Notes: generated from the sequence alone by a model not told the origin. 64,000 nucleotides of DNA from Blastocladiella emersonii ATCC 22665 (GCA_025594325.1 JANHCV010000002.1:1736001-1800000); one strand, 5' to 3'. Counted from the stretch's first letter, positions 10,151 through 21,421 are shown. A program made the numbers and translations.

Positions 10151-13100
10151 TCATGACCGCGCCAGCAGCTCTGCGAACGTGTCGTTCCAGTGGAGGACCT
10201 GGTCCATGAACGCGTGGTCGCACTCGTCCTGCGACATGATGTACTCGTTGAGCGTGGCGCGGAACTCGAGGCACCGCGACACCACCGCCTGCATGCGCTC
10301 GCCCGACATGGACTGGCGGCGCGGCGGCGACGGCCCGCGCGGCGGCGAGTCGGGCGTCATGGCCGAGCCAAACTGCAGCGTCGCTACGGGCACGTCGTCG
10401 TCGTCATCATCGGCGGCGGTTGGGGTCGCGGCGCGGGGCGGCGCGGGGTCCGCGGACTGCGGCGGCAGCGACGACGTCTCGGCCTCCTGCAGAGCAGCAG
10501 TGACCGGAGGCGTCGCCTCGGGCGCGGGCGGCTCGACGACCGACCCGTCCTCGGCGAGCGCGACGCCGAGCCCGGCCGCGAGCGAGTGGACGGCCATCCA
10601 CGCGCGGTCGAGTGCGTCTCGCATCGACGCGAGGTGGGTCTCGCGGGCAATCACCGCCGCATTACGCGCACAAATCCGGGCGAGGTCGTCAGCGAACGCG
10701 CGTTTCTGGACATCGAGCGCTTCGGGGGTCGCGCCGAGCTCGACGCGGGTGACGCGTGGGTGCGCGAGGAGCGCCTGGGCGAGGGCCATGTACGCGCCGA
10801 GCTCCATGCGGTTCGCGGCGACGTTGAGCCGCTCGAGCGACCGGTTGCGCACGAGGCCGTTGCTCAGCGCGATGAGGGCCGCGGTGCCGAGCCCGGACTT
10901 GGCGACGCTCAGGCACTTGACGGGGCACGCGTCGGCCGCGAGCCACGCGGCGAGCGCCGTCATGGCCTCGACGTCGCGGCCGTCCGCCGAAAAGTCGTTG
11001 AGGCTCACGTCCAGCAGCTCGAGCGACGTGTTGCGCGCCATGGTCGCCGCGAACGCCGCAAAGTGCGCGCCCTGCACCGCGTTGTTGCCGAGGAGCAGGT
11101 GCTTGAGGTGCCCCGCGTGCGCCATGGCCTCGCCGAGAACGCGCACGCCGCTCTTGATGCTGTTGTCCGACAGGTCCAGCACCACGACGCCGCGCGCGCG
11201 CTTGCCCATGACCACGTCGCGCCACAGCGGGTCGTGCCGGTACCCCGCCGTCGACGAGGTCGTCGACGCGAACGACAGCGACGAGTCGGTCGACATGCGG
11301 ACGAGGGCTTTTTCGGACGCGGTCCGCGTCGACCCGGACGTTGCGGCGGCAGCGGCAGCGGTGGTGGGCGCGGCAGCGAGCGGCGGGGTCGGCGGCGGTG
11401 TCACCATGGACGTGGCGTCGCTCGGCGTCGGCGACGCGGCGGATGCGGACGTGACCGCTTGCGCCGCGCTGCTCGCGGTGGCGCTGCTCATGGTCGTGAG
11501 CGGGATGCTGACCATGCCCGACTCGTCGCCGATATCTGCGAGCAGAGCCACCTCCTCGGTCGCTGCCACCTCCTCGGCGACAACGGGCGGGATCGGCGCG
11601 GGCAGCTCGTTCTGGATAAAGATCCCGGCAATGACCGCGGCACCCATGGGATCGATACAGTTGCCGCGGAGCGAGAGCGATGAGAGGTTGGACCGCAGGA
11701 CGCCGGGGCACAGGACCTGGAGCGCCTCGGTCGTAAGCTTGCACCGGTCGAGCGTGAGGACCTGCAGCGTGGCGCCGAGCCCATCGGGGCCCTCGGCGAG
11801 CGCCTCGGCGAGCGGCGCAATATCGCCCGACGGGCCGATCCCGAGCGGGATCCCCGACAGGTCGAGCGATCGCAGCGCCGCCGACTTTTTGATAAACGCG
11901 CCGATCGTGTACGTGAAGGGCGGGAGCAGCGGCGGGTACGGCAGCACGTTGGCCGCGGGGCTCGACGTGTTGAAGGGCACGTTGGCGGGTGGCGCGGGCG
12001 GTGCGGTGGCGGCGGGAGGGGCGGCGCCGCCCGCGGCGGAGGAAAAGTAGCCCGACAGGCTCGAGAGGCTGGACCGGCGGCGGATCGCGTTGTTGTTGTT
12101 GGCGGTGGGCGCGGGAGTGGGCGGGATGATGGCGCCCGGCACGGGCATGGGCCGCGTCAGGTCCGGGTTCTCGGCGAGCGAAATGCTCGGGCACGAGTCG
12201 ACCTTGTACAGGAGGGCGAGGAGGTACCGTGCGACGTCGTTGGTCAGGGACACGTTGACGAGGCGCAGGTCGAGGAGGCCAAACTCGAGCTCGAGGATCC
12301 CGCCGAGCGCGAGCAGGTCGGGGCGGCGCAGCTGCATGTGCTGGACGACGAGCGTGGTGGGCGCCGTGTCGCCGGACCCGGACACGTGCGGGACCAGCGA
12401 GTCCATGACGGCCTTGAGCGGGCGCGTGCGCCGGTCGTTGCACGCCGCCATGTACGACTGGATCACCTCGCGCGCCGTGTACAGGCCTTTGGACACGCCC
12501 GGGATCTCGGGCTCGACGACCACCATGCCAGTCCCGGGCAGCGGGTGCTCGCTCGTCGGCGAGGTCCCCGCGGCGCCCTCGGGGAGCACGAACCGCACGC
12601 GCTTCGTGTGCGCGGACCCGCGACGCAGGCCCAGCGGCAGGTCGTCGTCGTCGTCCGCTTCCTCGTCGTCCTCGAGGTCGCTCGTGTCGCTGGCGACGAC
12701 GGCGGTCCGGCCCGAGGTCGCGTCGAGGGAGGCGAACTGGACGACCGGGCTGCTACTGGACCCCGCTGGTGAAGCGTCGGCCGCAGCGGGGCGGTCGGAT
12801 CCCGCCGCCGTCCCAAACGGGTTGTACGCGGCATCCTGCGCTTGGCGGACGCGCCGCGCTTCCCGGCGCGCCTCACGGCGGCGGCGCCGGCGAGCCGCCG
12901 CATCGGCCTGGTCGAAGAGGTCGGTATGGATGAGCGGGATACGCGAGTCGGGGTCGGCGGCGATCGCGAGCCACGAGGCGGGGATCCCGTTGACGGTGGT
13001 CTCCTCCTCGTCGCCGTCAAACGCGGCGGGCGGCGAGGCGGGCAGCAGCGAGCGGATGGACGTGGACAGCGACACGGCGGCGACCTGCACGTCGATGCTC

Positions 13101-13761
13101 AGGTTGCGCTTGAGCCACTCGGACGTCTTGAGGCTGAAGGTGGAGGTGGCGGCGGCGAGCGCGCCGCCGAGCAGGCCCTGGCCGGGCGGCGAGCCGGGGC
13201 CGCCCGCGCCCGACGCGCCGGCGGTGCCACCGGCGAAGAAGCCGTTGGCGGGGTTCGTCTTGAGGATCGACTTGATGGGCCGCGGCAGCGAGGATGGCGG
13301 CGAGGGCGTGGCCTGGGCGTCGTCGGCGGGCGACGGTCCTGCTGCGGGATCCGACGGTGATGATACAGGCGCGTCGGCAGGGGGCAGGGCGGGTGGTGGT
13401 GGTGGAAGCAAAGTGGAAGCGGCGCGGGGTTCGGCAACGACGTCGCCGCCGGCGGATGGCGGAAGCGCGACCTGCTGCTCCTACGGATACGGCGCGCAGA
13501 GGATCAGTTCTCAGCGTCATCAAGTTGCGCAAAGGCAGCGCGCGCGCGTACGAGAAGAAGCGCGAGGGCGGCGTCCAGCGACTCGCCGTTGGTGCACTCG
13601 ATGGCGGCCTGGGCGGTACCGAGCTCGACGCCGCGGCCGAGCAGCTGCGCGAGGATGGCGTCCTTGCGCTCGAGCGACGGCGACGCGGGCGCGCGGTCTT
13701 CTGCGGCGGAAACCGGATCGCTCGCGGTTGCAGCGACGAGTGGGACAGGTGTTGATGACAT
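10151..13761 (-). CDS. UBA-domain plus leucine-rich-repeat PP1 regulator, PPP1R37-like
   Basis: Two exons: 13552-13761 and 10151-13480; 1179 residues. Exon 2 has no ATG of its own in frame, and an intron of 71 nt (GTACGC ... CCGTAG) joins it in phase 0 to exon 1. Exon 1 encodes a UBA-like domain (residues 32-70: ILAQLLGRGVE ... AAIECTNGESLDAALALLL). Further on are a SILK motif (PIKSILK, residues 138-144) and an RVxF motif (KRVRF, 363-367), the two classic protein phosphatase 1 docking motifs in their usual order. Next comes YTAREVIQSYMAAC, like the segment before the LRRs of animal PPP1R37, then a run of RNase-inhibitor-type LRRs (VLDLSDNSIKSGVRVLGEAM). The C terminus is acidic and disordered. 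The likely role is a PP1-targeting subunit, perhaps also ubiquitin-binding; the latter is inference. Confidence 0.8.
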
Positions 13762-14739
13762 TGCAGTGGCAGAGTGCGGGCCGTTGGACTCGAGCCAGCC
13801 GAGCAAGGAGGGAGGACCAAGACGGACGCGTGTGCGAGCGGGAGAAGGGACCGCACAGGCCGGCAGCGCGGGTGGCGTAGCGGGCGGAGGCTGGGCGACC
13901 AGGCGAGGGGTCCGCGCCGCTCTCCCTTGCTTGTTCTTTCACGCGCACGCAAAGAGGGCCGGGCGGTGCGGCGGTTGCCCGGAGCGACTCGAACAGGGAT
14001 CAGCGTCGGCGGGCACCGAGTGACGTCTGCGGCGGCGAGGCGAGGCGAGGTGACGACGACGACGACGCGACGGCCAAGGAACGGCCCGCGTGGACGCGGA
14101 CGCGGCAGGTCGGCGCGTGTGGGTGGCGTTCGACCGGCCGAGCCGTCCGTGACAGCTATTCTTACCCAAGAAGCCTTGACCTACAACTGACACGACGCTG
14201 GAGTGCGTGCGCGGTCATAAGCGTCAATCCCACAACAGGGATTGGTGACCTTGCAAGGTGTGACCTTGCAAGGTGTGACCTTTTGGTTTATTTTTGCTTC
14301 GGAGGCGCCGAAGGACACGTGTTGTGTGCAGCGCGTCATGCGCCCTCTGTCGTTGCTTGACGCGTACGCCACGACGATATCGACGAGCGAAAATCGTGCA
14401 GGCGCTCAAGCGAGCTGTGCCGAAGGTGCGGAGCAAGGGCCGAGCCGTGTGGCCTCCTCCCTGCTCGCGCTCCGCGCTCTCTCTCACCCTCTTCACTCTG
14501 CTCTTGCGTCCCGAACACTCGGCTGAAGCCGCCGGTCATGAACCTCATGCAATGAATTCTGGGAGTCACTGCCGGTGATAGCCCAAGCAGGGGTGGCCCA
14601 AGGCCCGCGCTGTCCTGCATGAGGGAACACCGCCGCGGCCATCGCAAACTCATCGGCGCTCTAGCTCTTGCTCTCGCTCCCTCTCTCGAGTCATGTGCCA
14701 CCATTCTGAACGCGACTCGTCGACTTTTTGGCCGCCACC
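13762..14739. promoter_or_regulatory. Divergent intergenic region with a GTGACCTTGCAAGGT tandem repeat
   Basis: This spacer of about 1 kb separates the minus-strand UBA-LRR gene from the plus-strand unknown gene at 14740, so it should hold both promoters. At 14245-14280 a 15-bp unit, GTGACCTTGCAAGGT, is repeated directly about 2.5 times. The unit contains the palindrome CCTTGCAAGG, which would suit a dimeric regulator. No other gene is supported here. Confidence 0.35.
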
Positions 14740-16234
14740 ATGAGCATGCTGTCGCTCTACGCCAACCGTAACCTCCGCGTCGACAGGACGGGCTCGATCA
14801 CCACGTACACTCTCATCCCTCTCCGCCACGCCTCGCTCGGCACCTCCATTTACATCCCGACGGCCCAAGGCGGCCGCACCAGCTTCACCGTGACGGGCAC
14901 GAGCGGCGTCGACTCGGTCTTCACCGCCATCTTCTCCGTCGTGGAGGGATCCACCGCGCCGATTCTGCTCACCCGTCTGCTTCCGCCCGAGGTCGAGGAG
15001 AGTAAGCTCGTCGCCCAGTCGTTCGAGGAGTCGCTCGTGGCCACCGGCAAGCTCCTGTACCGCGGCCTCCCGGCTAGTCCCTCCAACCACCGCGCCGCCG
15101 TTGCCCGCCGCCTCGCCGTCATGACCATCGACCACGCCAAAGGCTTCTTCGATGCGCCGCGCGCGCACCTCATCGACCGGCTTCCTGGCGTGACGCACGG
15201 TACGATTCTTGTGCCGATCCGTATCGCGTGCGCGTGCTGACTTAAATGTGATTCGTTCGTGTAGCTGCTGCCGCGTCCAAGGACGGCCTGCATCTCGGCC
15301 CCGAGCAGTTTAACCCCGAGGTCGCGTTCGCCGCCTTCGCCCAGGACGACATGGAGCTTCTCGGTCTCAACGATCCGCCTCAACGCATCCGCTACCGCCC
15401 GCTTCTCCTCGCCCGCTCCACGTCCTCGCCCGGCTTCAACGACGGCGTCTCGATGGACGGCTCGACCTACTGCTTCTCGTCGACCCTTTGGCGCGCACTC
15501 GCAGGGCACACCCGCCAACGAGCTCGAACGCGTCTTTCGTGCGACCCGGCTCGCGTCGGCCATCCCTAACGGCACGCTTGACGACCGAGTCCCCGTCATG
15601 ATGCGGCTCCGCGTGCTTGACGACGAGCGGCTTCCGATCACGGGCCCCGAGGGCTCCCTGCTTCCGCGCTGCGAGTCGCAGTCGTCGCTCGATGCGTTCA
15701 GGTTCATGGCCGAGCCAAAGGCTGCGCGGTACGTTTCTCACCGGCTACGATTCACCCGCACTGGACGCTCACAGTTCCGATAGCCACGCTTGCCTTCGCG
15801 CCACCGTATTCGCGTGCGCCTTCGACGACGGCGCTGACGGCGACGAGGCTTCGACCGCCGCCCCTGGGCCCGCAGTCGCAACGACCAATTCTCCCGCCAC
15901 GGCGACCACGCCCACGAGCGCGCGCAACGAGGACGGACCCCGTCACCCCATGGTCCAGCCGTACCTGAACGAGGCCAAGAACCGCCTCTTCGCGCCCAAG
16001 GAGCGCATCAACTACTTTGCCATCGTCGCCGAGCAGGACTCGTGGCACCTGTGCGCGTCGTGGCTGCTCAAGGACCGCAACCGCTGCGCGACGGCGCTCA
16101 AGCGCGGCCGCCCGCGCTACTCGGAGGCCATCAACCTCGGCCCGCTGCGCACCTTCCCCTCGCTCAACCAGATCACCAAGGCCGCCGGATGCTCGCGTAT
16201 CCGCGTCCACTCGCTGCTGTACGCGATGATGTGA
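14740..16234 (+). pseudogene. Unknown-family gene, paralog 1, carrying a frameshift
   Basis: The start ATG sits in a perfect Kozak context (gccgccaccATGa). Exons 14740-15199, 15265-15728 and 15784-16234 share intron positions and phases with the paralog at 17378-19195. Matching blocks include SIYIPTAQGGRTSFTVTGTS versus CIYIPADARVAKEGRVAF, LLPPEVE, LPGVTHG, VPVMMRLRVLDDERLPITGP and a C-terminal LNEAKNR ... HSLLYAM segment. The exons sum to 1375 nt. Homology moves into another frame near 15485-15495 (after CFSST), equal to a 1-nt insertion or 2-nt deletion with no possible intron. It is either a recent pseudogene or an assembly error. I do not recognise the family; there is no signal peptide or membrane segment. 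Confidence 0.6.
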
Positions 16235-17377
16235 AGGTCGCGGCGCGCGGCTGGGCGCGCACGCACGGCTGTTTCTCGGAGACGATGGATGAGGATGTAT
16301 CGAATACAATGCAATTTGCATGTCGAAACAGACTCCGCGCGAAAGCCGAGAGAAATGAGGGACTGCGCGACCGCCGCGGGCCTTGCACAGGGCTGCGGCC
16401 AGCAGCTGGGTCGGCAACGTGGCTGGGCGCGTTGTAAGGGCACGTCGCGTCGTGTGCTTGCGAGCCAACCGCCCTGCAGGTGCACCTGTCGGCGTGCGCG
16501 AAACGGTCCGGGTACAGCGCGTGCAGGCCCTGGCTGGCGCGACGGCGGAAGGCCCGCAGCCGCCTTGAGCGCGACATCCGTCATGCCGTTCTGCTCCCGC
16601 GACGTCTCGCGGGCGAGCGGCTTGGTCGCGCCGTGGAGCGCAAGCGACGTCGCGACCCAGTCCGCGCCGTCCACGCCCGCACTGTCCTGCTGCTGCTGCG
16701 CGAGCACCATGGCCGCCCGCGTCGGGCACTCGGTCTTGAAGCGGCGCGCGATGAACTTGCGCGCGAGTCCGAGCACACGGCCGCGCCCTGGAAGTGCGGC
16801 GCGTGCGACGGGGTGCCCAGCGCGCAGATGTCCGGGTGCACGCGCGCTGTGGTCTCGCTGTGGTCGCGCTCCGCCGAGCCCATGAACGCGAGCACGTCAG
16901 CCGTCGTGGTACCAAGGTCGCTGTAGCCGTTGACCCACTCGGGCGTAAGCGAGACCCCGTGGCCCTCGAGTGCGACGCACACCGCCGCTCACAGGTCCAA
17001 GTTCTGCCCGTGGACATGCCCGCGCAGCTTGGTCGGCGTCCGTTGCAGATGCGTCTCGACGGCCGCGACGAGCGCTCGCGCACGCGCAGCGCGGTGCACG
17101 GCGCGACGTCGTCCATGGCAAGCTGCACGTAGCGCCGACGTCTTTGCGCGTCTACACTGTACGCGTCCTCTCTGATGAACCAGAGACCCTGCCGTCCACA
17201 CCACTGCGACCTGTCGCAATGTATCAAACTCAGTCCACCGAGGCTTCAGGCCGTGCTAAGGCTCCCGGTGCTGTTCGCCAACCTGCGCGCCATCGACTCG
17301 TCGCCCTTCCCTCGCGTCCCTGATCCCGCCTTGATCCCGACGTATCAACAACCCGGAACCACGCACACATCACCACG
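16235..17377 (-). pseudogene. Decayed minus-strand coding remnants between the paralogs
   Basis: No intact gene is present. On the minus strand, protein-like stretches continue from frame to frame between about 17190 and 16430: LVAAVETHLQRTPTKLRGHV, then WVNGYSDLGTTTADVLAFMG with ICALGTPSHAPHFQG, then RKFIARRFKTECPTRAAMVL, then LYPDRFAHADRCTCRAVG with HDATCPYNAP. Such frame-hopping conservation suggests an old gene or transposon ORF with several indels. The closing Cys/His pattern vaguely resembles the C-terminal finger of some retroelement reverse transcriptases, but I cannot name it. Confidence 0.3.
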
Positions 17378-19195
17378 ATGCTGTCCTCGATGCTGGTCCC
17401 CAAGCCGTCCTTCCCGGCGGACGCAAACGGCGCGGACGCGGCGGCAAGAGCGCAAACAAGTCGCCCGCTGCCCTCACCGCCACGCCCGCAGGCAACGCTG
17501 CGCGCGTCACCAACGACGACCTGTCGTTCCCGTGCTCGGCCGAGTCCACGTGCATCTACATCCCCGCCGACGCTCGCGTCGCCAAGGAGGGCCGCGTCGC
17601 GTTCGTCGCGACGGGCACGTCCGGCATCGACGCCGTGTTCGACGCCGTCTTCCGCGTCGCCATGGGCTCGGCTGCGCTGCCGCTCATGGAGCGTCTGCTG
17701 CCGCCCGAGGTCCCCGCGAGCTCGCTGCGCGACAAGTCGTTTGTCGAGTCGCTCAGGGCCACAGGTAAGCTGCTCAAGTGCCCCGACCTGCCTTCCACTA
17801 CGGCCGCCCGTTGCACTGCGCTCGGTCGGCGGCTCGCGACCATGGCGCTCGACTACGCCAACGGGTTCTTTGACGGGCCCCGCGCGCTCTTTATCGACCA
17901 GCTCCCCGGTGTGACGCGCGGTACGCTCGCTTTTGATGGACCGCGAGCGGTACTCGTCGCCCTACTGACCTCGCTCCTCTCGTGTCTTGAACGGGTAGAC
18001 GCTACCACTTCGGAAGACGGGCTGGCGCTCGACCCCGTAGAGTTCGGACCCGACACCGCGTTCCGCACGTTCGAGACATACGACCGCGAGCTCGTCCAGC
18101 TCAACGCGAGCCCCGCGACGCGGATCCGCCACCGCCCGCTCCTCGTCTCGTTTGCCGAGTCGCACCCGGGGTTCGACGAGGGCGTCGAGGTCGTTGTGGA
18201 CGCTGAGCAGGAGGGCGGCGGGCAGGGCGTCACGTACACGTACTCGTCCGTCCCGTTCACGGCCGCGACCACGGTGACGCCCGCCAAACTCATCGACACG
18301 GTCCTCGCCAAGTCGGGGCACGCCGAGATCCTCGCAGCGGGCGTGCTGACCGACATGGTGCCCGTTATGCTCCGCCTGCGGGTCGTCGACGACGCGCGGC
18401 TGCCAGTGACGGGCCCCGCCGACTCGGCGCTCCCGCGTCGCGAGGAGCAGGCGTCGCTCGACGTGCTGCAGCTCAGCCAGAAGCCCAAGACGCCGTACGT
18501 TCTCATTTTCTACGTCCGATGGCCGCTTTGGCTAACGACATGATCTCGCCTCGTACAGGAACGTGGTCCTCCGTGCCGCCATCTTCGCGTGCGCGCCCGA
18601 CGACGTGGCCATGGTGGTCGACGCTCAGCCCACGCCGCATCCCCCGCGTCCCCCGCGCACCGAGATCGCTTTCGACAACGTGCAGGCTGACGAGCACCGC
18701 CGCCAGCACCGCGCGGTCCAGCCGCACCTCAACGAGGCCAAGAACCGCGCACGCGCGCGCGAGGCCCACATCGCCTACTTCTCGCTCGTCGCGGAGCACG
18801 GCAACTGGCACCTGTGTTCGTCGTGGCGCGGCGGCGCGGGCCAGAACGCGGACCGGAACCGGTGCGCGCAAGATCTCGCCAAGGGGCGGCCGCGCACGTC
18901 GCGGTCAGTCGCGCTGTGCTCGACGGCCACGTTCCCCACGCTCGCCCAGATCACCGCGGCCGTCGGTCACCCGCATGTTCGACTTCACTCGCTCCTTTAC
19001 GCGCTGCCGCATCTGCACGAGGCCGTGGCCATGGAGGAGAGCGGCGAGGAGGACGAGGCCGCGTCGGCGGCCAACAACGACGGCGCCGCGGGAAGCGCGG
19101 AGTCGGACCACATGCAAGAGCGTTGCGCGACCTCGGGCCGACGGAGGTATCGTGTACAAAGCATTTGTGTCCGTGTCAATGAAGTGTTGTTCTGA
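17378..19195 (+). CDS. Unknown-family gene, paralog 2 (intact except for an unsettled 5' end)
   Basis: Likely exons: 17378-17395, 17449-17920, 17999-18494, 18559-19195; 540 residues. The first intron (17396-17448, 53 nt, GTCCCC donor) is needed to link the only suitable ATG to the homologous frame; otherwise the gene has a 5' frameshift. Introns 2 and 3 sit at the same places as in the paralog at 14740. The intron 17921-17998 is 78 nt without a stop, so retention keeps the frame. Homology blocks: CIYIPADARV, VATGTSGIDAVFDAVFRV, LLPPEVP, LPGVTRG, VPVMLRLRVVDDARLPVTGP, LNEAKNRARAREAHIAYFS, HSLLYALPHL. The tail is acidic. There is no recognisable domain, signal peptide or TM segment. The pair looks like a local tandem duplication of a lineage-specific family. 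Confidence 0.68.
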
Positions 19196-19445
19196 AGCGC
19201 CTAAGTTCCTTCATCGCGTCAGAGGTGTGGGGCCAACGCTGCATTCACTCGTTAGAGCGAATGCAGCGTGCAGCATGTTCAAAAGTCTGGCTCATGCGAG
19301 TTGAGAAGAGGATGGGGTCCAGGAGAGCAGAGGGCCGCGAAACGACAGTAAGAAGTGGTCGCTGTCCCCGCCGCGCAGCGGGCAGGAGCGCGAACAGCAA
19401 GAGCGATGTGCGATGACAGCGTGCCGTGGCTGAACTTACACCCAC
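19196..19445. other. Short intergenic spacer
   Basis: Nothing coding is supported. The stretch TTCACTCGTTAGAGCGAATG (about 19244-19263) can form a small hairpin. It ends at the left arm of the large inverted repeat. Confidence 0.3.
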
Positions 19446-19491
19446 AACCGGGTCGGCGGTGGGCGGCGTTTGGGGTCAAATACGCGTCCTC

Positions 19492-19520
19492 CCCCCTAGA
19501 CTTCGCCTTAGGGCAAAATC

Positions 19521-19551
<31 letters not shown>

Positions 19552-19618
19552 GGTCCCTGCGCAAGGATGACACACTGTCTCTTGAGTGGAAGCATCTTCT
19601 AGATGCGAATTTTTTTTT
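19492..19618 (+). ncRNA. U6 spliceosomal snRNA, copy 1
   Basis: The sequence contains the U6 core: ACAGAGA at 19534-19540 followed by AGATTAGCATGG, then CCCTGCGCAAGGATGACAC (internal stem-loop and U4-pairing region). The catalytic AGC triad and ACAGAGA box are intact. The 5' side has a short stem-loop (CCCTA ... TAGGG). The 3' end has a small hairpin (GCATC/GATGC) and then nine T residues (19610-19618), a strong RNA polymerase III terminator. The only clear departure from the usual core is GGTCCC for GGCCCC. U6 pairs with U4 and U2 and forms the spliceosome active site, fitting the intron-rich genes around it. Confidence 0.92.
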
Positions 19619-19640
19619 GCATGTGATACTTTTGACCCGG

Positions 19641-19693
19641 GGGTGCGCTGGGACTTGGTGGTCCAGTGGCCTGCTGGTGACTCCAGCGCACCC
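19641..19693 (+). repeat. Conserved 11-bp stem hairpin just after U6 copy 1
   Basis: GGGTGCGCTGG (19641-19651) is perfectly complementary to CCAGCGCACCC (19683-19693) across a 31-nt loop. The same structure, with one C.A mismatch, occurs in the right arm. It lies beyond the U6 T-run, so it is probably not part of mature U6. Confidence 0.6.
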
Positions 19694-20612
19694 TTACCGT
19701 GGTCTGACCGTGCAAATAGCCTCTAGATGCGGTTATATACTCGTTTTAGTCGTCATACTTGACTTGTAAAAGTCGCGGTGACGGCTGACTTGACGAGATA
19801 TGACTGGTCGCGGCGGCTGGAGCATGGCGGCCACGCAGTTTTTTGAGACTCCTTGAACGCTCACCACCACCACGCATCGACGTTGACTCATGCCGCGTGG
19901 TGCGATAACCGTGGCCCCCTTGCTGTTGCTGCGATCCTCGCCCAACGACTTGCACAAACTCGAACTTGAGCTCGGGCGCAGTGGCAGGACAGGTCCGCTG
20001 CCGCTCGCGATAACGCGGTCGCGGCGGCCACTTTCTTCTCCTAGACCGCCTGGATCCACTCGTTTTCATGGCCGTGTCGTGTCCACCACCAACTCGACTA
20101 GACCCTGAAGCGGGACGGCGTGCGGGACGCGTTTCTGCCCCACGAGATCGCTCTTATCGCCCCTTCTTTGATCAAATCGACGGGATCGACAGAATTCAAA
20201 GAGAGTTGCGTTCAACGTGTGGGCGGATGATCAAGGGAATTGGTGGAACCGGCTTGACATCGCGTCGCGTCGCGTCGCACGCGTTTGACATGTGGGTCGC
20301 ACGAATCCAGACCTCCAACTCCCCTCAGTGCGGCCCTGTGCGGAACGGCGCGACATTCCGGGAGTTAACCGACCTCTTTGAAAGTATCCGCGTTCTTGAC
20401 TTGGCTGGCTCCTCTGTATCGCCTACGAGTACTGACGCACAGGCCCCCGCCGCCTCGCGCACAGTCCTCGAGCAGCAGCTTCACCTCGAGATTGAGATCG
20501 AAATCGAGATTGTCACCGCCGCCGCTGTCAAGGTCTCGACCCCCCATCACCTCGGCCTCGGCCAGCAAGAAGGCCAAGCCGCTCAAAACGCCCAAGGACT
20601 CGAAGCGCTTGC

Positions 20613-21421
20613 TTTACCTTCAACAAGGTCGCGTGCATCGTCACGCGCGCCGACGGTATCGGCCAGGGCGAGGTGTCGAACGGCGCCAAGGCCGCCCGCA
20701 TCGTGCTCGAGACCCCGTCGCACGACCTCGCCAAGGTGCTGACCACGCTCGCCGTGCCCCAGCTCGGCAAGCCTGTCGAAAAGGTCCGCGAGGCCGCTCG
20801 CGGCGTCGGGTCGGTCGACCCCAAGGTACTCGGGTCCGCGGTGGCCAAGGCGCTTGGGAACAACGGGACCACGGCGCACACCGGGATTTACAGTTGGCTT
20901 CGGGCGCCGAGTCGCTGGACGATGCGGTGGTCCAGAAGTGGATTCGTGTTGCCGAGGTAAGTTGCTCTCGCCTCACCTCGTCGCCGTCGATCGCCCGCTA
21001 ACGCTCGATATGCGCGCGTCAATAGCGCTGCCTCCGCTCAAACTCGGATTTCGCGACGCTCGACGCGATCAGCCTCGCGCTTGAGTTCATCGACGCGGAC
21101 AAGGCGTTCACGATGGCGCCGCACGAGCGCCGCGCGCTGAAGCGCATCCTCGCGCTCAACAACATGTGTGGCAAGACCAAGGGCGTCAATATGCCCATCG
21201 AGAACAAGATGGTGGCCGCGGCGTCGGCCCAGTGTACGCTCCGCATGGTGCCGCTCATCGCGCCTGTGCTGGCGACGCTGTGCACGGCCGAGGTCTCGAC
21301 GGTCGAGGGGTCGTACTCCAAGAACGTGGCCATGGCGGTCGAGTTCTTCGGCCGCGTCGAGATGCCCCTGATCGCGCCGGCCCCCGACGCCGTGTTCGAG
21401 GCTGTGGCGGCGCTGATCTGA
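20613..21421 (+). CDS. Unknown protein, 5' end unresolved
   Basis: Exons ?-20825, 20894-20956 and 21026-21421 splice in frame (introns 68 and 69 nt). The coding frame begins inside FTFNKVACIVTRADGIGQG at about 20613. No in-frame ATG is reachable without another intron or a frameshift, so the 5' exon is missing from my model. It may lie in a basic stretch upstream (KKAKPLKTPKDSKR, 20560-20602, another frame). The rest reads as a mostly helical soluble protein (AARIVLETPSHDLAKVLTTL, FIDADKAFTMAPHERRALKR, FFGRVEMPLIAPAPDAV). I do not recognise the family. It starts about 240 bp from the left repeat arm, so it may have been truncated by that rearrangement. Confidence 0.5.

Larger units (their letters stand above)
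19446..20376 (+). repeat. Left arm of a large U6-bearing inverted repeat
   Basis: About 930 bp here match the reverse complement of 38439-39388 over nearly the whole length, with scattered substitutions and small indels. Similarity starts near AACCGGGTCGGCGGTG and ends near ATTCCGGGAGTTAACCGA. The arm holds a U6 snRNA sequence (19492-19618), a conserved GC-rich hairpin (19641-19693) and a short shared reading frame (DAFLPHEIALIA) that is not convincingly a gene. About 18 kb of transposon-rich DNA separates the arms. Confidence 0.85.

Noticed and set aside
13504-13806. UBA ORF as a separate 100-residue gene
   Set aside because: The next exon has no ATG, and a 71-nt intron with GTAC donor and CCGTAG acceptor joins them in phase, so they are more likely one gene.
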